Positions 27,152-32,461 of a stretch of DNA of 32,461 nt are shown piece by piece. Position 1 is the first letter of the stretch; every line of letters begins with the position of its first letter. The notes below the pieces were generated by a model. It was not told where the DNA came from and made no database searches. It saw only the letters and a program-made list of their open reading frames with translations. Made by a program: the position numbers and the translations under genes. The stretch is from Endotrypanum monterogeii (lineage: Eukaryota; Euglenozoa; Kinetoplastea; Trypanosomatida; Trypanosomatidae), in NCBI GenBank assembly GCA_000333855.2, contig CM007334.1, positions 560,886-593,346 on the forward strand, written 5' to 3'.

Positions 27152-27174
27152 GGGAGGGAGGGAGGGGGGAGGGG
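27152..27174 (+). other. G-quadruplex-forming motif
   Basis: Five G-tracts (GGG, GGG, GGG, GGGGGG, GGGG) separated by single A residues. Four or more G3 tracts with one-base loops form the most stable class of quadruplex in vitro. It is on the coding strand, so the RNA would carry it too. Confidence 0.8.
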
Positions 27175-27917
27175 AGATGCTTTACATCCAGGGGGTCGGT
27201 GATCACGGAAAGTCCACAAGATCTGCTGTGGTACGTCTCGTTACTTCCTCTTCTTCCACGTCTCCTGTAGTGATAGAATAATGATGGCTACGTTATGTGT
27301 GAGATTTCGAGTCTGGGGATCTTGATGTGTGGGAGATTTTGCGTTTACCGTAGGAGGCGTAGCAAGTGAGTGTGATTTTTTCCCCTTCTTATTCACAGGC
27401 ATTTAGGAGCTATGTTGAACAGCAATAAATCTAAAGGGTGTCTCGCCAATGATGTTTTGTACGATTCCCAACACACACACATACACATAATTGACTGCCT
27501 CTCATTTGTTAGACAAGTGAACACGAGGGGTACCAAGAAATAGGTGCAGTTGCAAAGAAACTAGAACGGATGATATTTAGAAGCACATTTTGTTTTGTCT
27601 GAGTGAATCTGCTATATGTCAAACGCGATCACAGTACAAATGCCTCAACTGTCACTCCTTTCTACTTCACACGGAATACAATGTTACTTTCTATTCCTGT
27701 CCTCTACGTCCTCTCGGGACTCTTTAACCGGTAAGAAAACCACACTAGTGTAGCACTCAGAACTCGGTCGTGTACTACCCACGTATTCGCCCACACACAC
27801 AGGGGTGTCCTAGCATTTACTTTTTAAAGCTCCCCCCCACAATTCGGAGTGCTGTAGCGGTGCACCTCGTTGTGTAACGTATTCCTTTACCCCACCTCTT
27901 CAACTCACCCATAGTTC

Positions 27918-27950
27918 CACACCCCTCTTTCTTTCCATAACTCCCAGCAG
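27918..27950 (+). promoter_or_regulatory. Candidate spliced-leader acceptor for the SAC phosphatase
   Basis: Pyrimidine tract ACCCCTCTTTCTTTCC followed by ATAACTCCCAGCAG, with AG at 27946-27947 and 27949-27950, about 164 bases before the ATG at 28114. Another AG at 28099-28100 would give a very short leader. Confidence 0.4.
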
Positions 27951-27954
27951 TTGC

Positions 27955-27974
27955 GTGTGTGTGTGTGTGTGTGT
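27955..27974. repeat. (GT)n microsatellite
   Basis: GT run of about 20 bases, probably at the start of the SAC gene's 5' UTR. Confidence 0.85.
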
Positions 27975-28113
27975 GTATGTGGTCGAACATTGGAACGTGA
28001 ACATAAAGCCCACGAAACAGAGGTTCACCTTATCAACCTCCTCTTGGTGATCTGTTGTGTATTGATCATACCAAACTTCGCTGATACACCATCCTTCAAG
28101 AACGCCACATTTC

Positions 28114-30654
28114 ATGATTAATTATGGCGACAAGGTTGTTCCCGAGGGGTCACCAGCCCCCCACCGGTGCGCCATAGGGATGAGGAACAACCTACAGTAC
28201 CTCTTTGTGGTTGTCTCAAAACCGAAACAGTCGCCGAAGATTGAGCTGGAGCCGCTCATGTTCTTCGAAGCCCCCACACCAGCGCCTCAGGCCGCATCAA
28301 GCTCTAAACCAACAGAAGGTCTGTATGCCCCAAAGCAAAAGGCATTGGAGGATTCTGTAGTGATTCCCCTAGAATTCAATGGGAATGGTGAGCTACAGCG
28401 CTCGGTCTCTTTCCCGTCTACCGAGTTCGCCTCACTTAGTGAGGCGCGGCGGCAGGGTGGACCCTTTACATCTTTCCAGGAATATCCAGCGCTATTTGGG
28501 TGCCTCAGGATCGACAAGGCGTATGTGCTTGTCGCCACAGCTGTCACGCCAGCGGTACGTCTTCCGTTTGCGGGTATCATATACAATGTGCAGGGAACAG
28601 CATGGGTGCCGTTTGATCTTCCTGGAGTAGCGCCGGTGCGCGTAAGCTCATCATGCCGGACGCGACTGCGAGAGTTCGAAGAGTACACATACAAAGGCTT
28701 TTACTACAGTGATGACATCGATATTACGCTCCCCTTTCCCTTCACTAAGCCAGAAAAGTGTGCGCCACCTGATTTAGCATGCGACTGGTCATTTCATCTT
28801 CGAAAGCTGTTCGATGCCTGCGCCCTTTCATCGGCGTGCTCTGTGTTGGTGCGAGGTTTCGCCGGCGAGCGTGTCTGTAGGCTCAAGGACGACGTTGAAC
28901 TACACCTCGTTCTTTTGGGACGACAGAGTAACGTCAACCCAGGCCCGCGGTACCTCGGACGAGGCCTCAACTCGGCGAATGGTGCCGGGAATGATCACTA
29001 CTACGAGTACATCCTCTGGAAGTACCACGGTACTGACACTGTCACGTTTACACGGTACTCACTCCTACGCGGCACAATCCCAGTGCACTGGAAGACACAG
29101 ATGAGCATGTCACTATCCGAACCCATGATGATTTTTAGCACCAATAAGGATGATGTTCTACGTGGCAGCACGACCTACTTTGAGCACACGTTCCAGAAAC
29201 TGAAACATGTGATGTTGCTCGACACAAACGGCACCAGCACCACGGACCCACGGCTTCGATGTATCAATCTTCTTCGCCTAAACCCACAAAACGGCGAAGA
29301 TGTTCTGGCGCGGCACTTTCTCGATGCCGTGCGCTTGTCCACTCCAGCGATGAAAAGGAAATACCCAGGGGGAACCCTTGACCTTGTTCACGTCGACTGG
29401 CTTAACCTTATCAAGGAATACAGCATCGATGTTGCTACGTCAGCATTCTGGGAGGCGTCCATGTCATTCCTCAGTAGCTCGTCTACGCCAGAGGACTCGA
29501 TTATGACGGTTGGTATGATTCGCCGCGATGGAAACGTCGATCGCCTCATCACACAATCGCGATTTTTGCGTCTCAATTGTGCGGATTCGCTAGATCGAAC
29601 AAATCTCGGCTGTTTTTTCACGTGTCTGCAGATCTCTATCGCGATGCTTATCACTCAACGCATCCCTTTCGGTAGTTTCCCAGTTAGTCTTCCAGTGCCC
29701 AGCCTCGATGCCTCTGATGAGGCCAACCAATATAGGGGCTGCACGAATTGCTTCACACCGATGTCAGGTGGCAAGCAAACGGTGCCACAACCATTTGTTA
29801 GTACTTGGAATGAGGCGCGGGATCCGAAACGTATTCCGCCTGACATTGTTCGCGCGTTAGCAGAGCTATTCGTGAACAACGGCGATTGTGTGGCAATGCT
29901 GTATACCAACTCGGCCGCCATGCATGGCAACATTCTTCGCGGCTTGTGCGGTATGCGATTGCAGGGACATAACGCATTGATCGCAACACAACGAAAGTTC
30001 GAAAACGTTTTTGAAGACCAGAAAAAAATGCGTGGTATCGAACTGCTTTTGGGGCGCAACAGGAGCGATTACTTCCCTTCGATAAGTCAGGTGTTTCTGC
30101 TGCGGCCTATGCCGTACGTGCAGTGGATGTGCGCCGTTGTGGTGGTCAGTGTTCCAGAGACGGTGACCGGCAGAGAAGTGGAGGTAGCAGTTCGCTCGGC
30201 GTGGGATACAGAAATCACTCCACGGCTGATTGCGAGCCAGCTACCGCCGATTGAAGGCAGGGCGCTTAATTTTACTGTCACCATGCCCAATGCATCGGCG
30301 CAGCAGGAACGTGATGAGCTCTTAGAGTCCATGAAGCAAATCTCTATTGACGGCAACCCACTTCCGGCCGAGGACGCTTTGGAAGATGCCGCGTGTGAGG
30401 ATGATAAAAGTTATTCGGTAGGCAGCCGACAAGCAGTAATCGAATTTGATCCTGACCTGTGCGCGGCAGTGGATGTAGCCAACCTGCTACGTCAGCGTGG
30501 CTTCCTTTCTCTTGGCGGCACTACCTGTATCCTGGCCGCCTATGCGTATCCGATTCAATCCGGGAGTGACACAAACAGAATGAGTGGTGCGGTCAAGCAA
30601 GTTGGCTCGTCTCTGAAGAAGAGCATTGCCACATTGATGCGCAGTCTGAACTGA
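28114..30654 (+). CDS. SAC-domain phosphoinositide phosphatase
   Basis: An 846-residue protein with a SAC phosphatase domain at about residues 110-650. Landmarks are RYLGRGLNSANG (about 278-290), RGTIPVHW (about 319-326), and the catalytic motif NCADSLDRTN with C489-x5-R495. The block FVNNGDCVAMLYTN further on fits the end of the SAC domain. All catalytic residues are present, so it is expected to remove phosphate from the inositol ring of phosphoinositides on internal membranes. The motif CADSLDRT differs from the usual CIDCLDRT of Sac1/Fig4/synaptojanin and recalls plant SAC9 as I remember it; that subfamily link is tentative. No C-terminal membrane span like that of Sac1 is seen, so it is probably soluble or peripheral. 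The C-terminal 200 residues show no named domain. ATG 28114 is used; another ATG at 28180 could serve. Confidence 0.9.
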   Translation: MINYGDKVVPEGSPAPHRCAIGMRNNLQYLFVVVSKPKQSPKIELEPLMFFEAPTPAPQAASSSKPTEGLYAPKQKALEDSVVIPLEFNGNGELQRSVSFPSTEFASLSEARRQGGPFTSFQEYPALFGCLRIDKAYVLVATAVTPAVRLPFAGIIYNVQGTAWVPFDLPGVAPVRVSSSCRTRLREFEEYTYKGFYYSDDIDITLPFPFTKPEKCAPPDLACDWSFHLRKLFDACALSSACSVLVRGFAGERVCRLKDDVELHLVLLGRQSNVNPGPRYLGRGLNSANGAGNDHYYEYILWKYHGTDTVTFTRYSLLRGTIPVHWKTQMSMSLSEPMMIFSTNKDDVLRGSTTYFEHTFQKLKHVMLLDTNGTSTTDPRLRCINLLRLNPQNGEDVLARHFLDAVRLSTPAMKRKYPGGTLDLVHVDWLNLIKEYSIDVATSAFWEASMSFLSSSSTPEDSIMTVGMIRRDGNVDRLITQSRFLRLNCADSLDRTNLGCFFTCLQISIAMLITQRIPFGSFPVSLPVPSLDASDEANQYRGCTNCFTPMSGGKQTVPQPFVSTWNEARDPKRIPPDIVRALAELFVNNGDCVAMLYTNSAAMHGNILRGLCGMRLQGHNALIATQRKFENVFEDQKKMRGIELLLGRNRSDYFPSISQVFLLRPMPYVQWMCAVVVVSVPETVTGREVEVAVRSAWDTEITPRLIASQLPPIEGRALNFTVTMPNASAQQERDELLESMKQISIDGNPLPAEDALEDAACEDDKSYSVGSRQAVIEFDPDLCAAVDVANLLRQRGFLSLGGTTCILAAYAYPIQSGSDTNRMSGAVKQVGSSLKKSIATLMRSLN

Positions 30655-32136
30655 GTGGTGTCCGGCACTCGGCGCTGTTATTCACACAAATGCCTTGGTG
30701 CTGATATATATTCTCGTGTATGTGTTTTATCTTTTTACGTGCGAATTCATGTTAGCTCTTTCCTTTCCCAGAAGACTTCAACACTTCCCAATTACCCTAT
30801 GTACATGAGCCGCATCACCTCAGTTGACTTCTTCTCCACGCTTCACCCATGCTTTACTCAGGGGTTGATGCTTTGGCCACGTATTCAATCCTGTCGCAAC
30901 TCTGTAACCTATCCTCCCACATATCATCGGACAGTTTAGGAACTCAGCTGCGTATAGGAAACGCTGCGCCGTCAATTCTAGGAGGATCCTTGTGTGCAAC
31001 TAGGTAGGCACGGGATCCCCCCAATCCCTTGCCGTGGACCTAAGGCTGAAAAATAAAGAGAACGCCGTGCTCATAGACCCCTGATGCACTTCTATGACTG
31101 CACCAAAAAGCACTTTTCCCTGAAAGATAGAATGCGTCTGTTGTTTGGTGCGGGGTGCTACGTCACCTCGTTCAATATTATTATTTCTTCCCAAAAATTT
31201 CTTTCATGACGAAGAAGCTGACATAAGCAACTCTCTTTGTACAGTTTTCTTTGTATTTCCTCATTCGCCTTTCTCCCTCATTCACCCTTGCCAGGATTCA
31301 AATCTCTAGTTCGCGAAAGCCTCTATACCGAGTTGTGTATCCATCTGACAGGCGTCCCCTCAGCGACATTTCTCTCCCTTGCTTCTCAGGATCACGTCAC
31401 CAGAGCAAAAGTTACGGGAGCGTCCATGAAAATCGGAAAATTCTGACCACGGTGGTGGCACGTGGGTGGACACTCTATCTCCTGTGAACACTGCAGCGTC
31501 CTCGGAGGGATATACGTTTTTTCTCACCCACTGCTAAACCAAATTTTTTCCCGGCAGCTCACCGTAACTTTTACAGAATTCCTGATTCATTTGCGTACCA
31601 ACTTCTGGGAAGGGGTGAGGGGAAGCCACGCCCGATTCCTGCGCGAGATGCTCCTCACGTGGTGCGGATGTATCTAGGTTGATGCACCGCATTCTCAACC
31701 CCCCAGCAAAAGTTCTTTTAAAAATCACCCTCCTGGCGCCGATGCGAACTTCCTCTATCGACATTTGGATTTTGGCGACTCCGCAATGCCACAGTGCGCG
31801 GTCTGGATGTTGAATGTGTGTCTCGAATTGGCATATGGAAAATAGTGGTGAGGAAAGCGTCACAATTGTCCCTGGTAAAGTTTTTGTGCAGATTTGTTCA
31901 CGCAACGCTAGGCAAGAGATGTTTTCCATGACCCTGCCGCGCTGCATTTTATCCGTCACACGACATTCTACTCACGCCGGGCGTTGCAGTTTCGCGTGCG
32001 ATCAACGTTGAATTCCGCTGCGTCTTGGCCGACTGTTCTCATTATAACCCAGCTCACGCAATGTACATGAGCTGTGTGTCTGCCTGTCGAGCTGCTATTT
32101 TCATGGGCTAGCTGGTTACTGTGCTCTCGAAAGATC

Positions 32137-32173
<37 letters not shown>

Positions 32174-32461
32174 TTGACCAACAGCTCAGTACAAGCTTCT
32201 TTTTTATTGTCTGTTCTGTGTCGTGCCATATGGTAGCATCAGAGGAAAGGTGGCTGGTTTGCTGTCATGTCTCCTTCTCCAGTTGTCCATGCACGTCGTT
32301 TTAAACAGGACGCCAAGGTCATGCCGACACGAACACACCGCGGTATCTAGGCGGGTTTGGGGAGCAACTCCATTCCTGAGGGTCACATAGTATTTTAAAG
32401 ACTGAGGATCTTTTTTCTTTACACACGTCACTTGTTCAGGAGGCCGCAGCAGTGCCCCAAC
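30655..32461. other. 1.8 kb right-hand spacer without a recognised gene
   Basis: No convincing gene. Unlike the other spacers, 30.9-32.05 kb is not dominated by pyrimidine tracts and has mixed composition closer to coding DNA, yet every frame is broken by stops. A TA run lies at 32141-32167. It may be a long 3' UTR of the SAC gene, a decayed gene or retroposon, or the leader of a gene beyond the window. Confidence 0.5.
32141..32167. repeat. (TA)n microsatellite
   Basis: TA run of about 27 bases near the right edge of the window. Confidence 0.9.

Larger units (their letters stand above)
26760..28113. other. 1.35 kb spacer between the PGES2-like and SAC genes
   Basis: Holds a strong G-quadruplex motif (27152-27174), a TG run (27955-27974) and a pyrimidine tract/AG pair near 27950. 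No credible gene is seen; open frames are short and unlike proteins. Confidence 0.6.

Noticed and set aside
31534..31959. 141-codon - strand frame in the right-hand spacer
   Set aside because: No family, no splice signal seen in the right direction, and opposite to all other genes. Kept only as part of the spacer question.

Overview
The window reads as nuclear DNA of a kinetoplastid flagellate, most likely a trypanosomatid of the Leishmaniinae type. The reasons are that all recognisable genes are intronless and lie head to tail on the + strand, the spacers are long and rich in T/C tracts followed by an AG (the trans-splicing signal), there are many TA, TG, poly-C and poly-A runs, and the gene content is typical of trypanosomatids (axonemal CFAP44, MPC2, NEK kinase). 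No strand switch, tRNA, rRNA, mobile element or CRISPR array was found, so this looks like an interior piece of one polycistronic transcription unit. The species cannot be named from the sequence alone.

Layout: NEK-type protein kinase (733-2412); a 1.9 kb spacer holding a possible 75-residue tail-anchored protein (3127-3354); an unrecognised alpha-helical protein (4344-6359); the axonemal WD40/coiled-coil protein CFAP44 (7001-12238); a C2-domain protein with acidic tandem repeats, whose C-terminus is displaced into another frame (13916-16843, continued to 17184); a 2.5 kb spacer with a weak small-ORF candidate; a VAC14-like scaffold (19675-21732); mitochondrial pyruvate carrier subunit 2 (22447-22869); a basic, probably mitochondrial protein (23694-25148); a membrane-anchored glutaredoxin/GST-like protein of the prostaglandin E synthase 2 family (25824-26759); and a SAC-domain phosphoinositide phosphatase (28114-30654). 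The last 1.8 kb has no convincing gene.

The genes are not an operon in the bacterial sense. They would be transcribed together and separated by trans-splicing and polyadenylation, so regulation would be mostly post-transcriptional. Loose themes are flagellum structure and cell cycle (CFAP44, NEK kinase), mitochondrion (MPC2, the basic protein, perhaps the PGES2-like protein), and phosphoinositide metabolism (VAC14-like and SAC). ATG starts were chosen over in-frame extensions that begin at TTG or GTG or that run back through the pyrimidine tracts.

The points most worth a second look are the frameshift at the end of the C2 protein next to its two related repeat arrays, the possible small tail-anchored protein at 3.1 kb, a very regular G-quadruplex motif at 27.15 kb, a hairpin/G-rich element at 22.16 kb, and the unexplained non-pyrimidine-rich spacer at 30.9-32.05 kb. 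I did not find a clearly new biological system.
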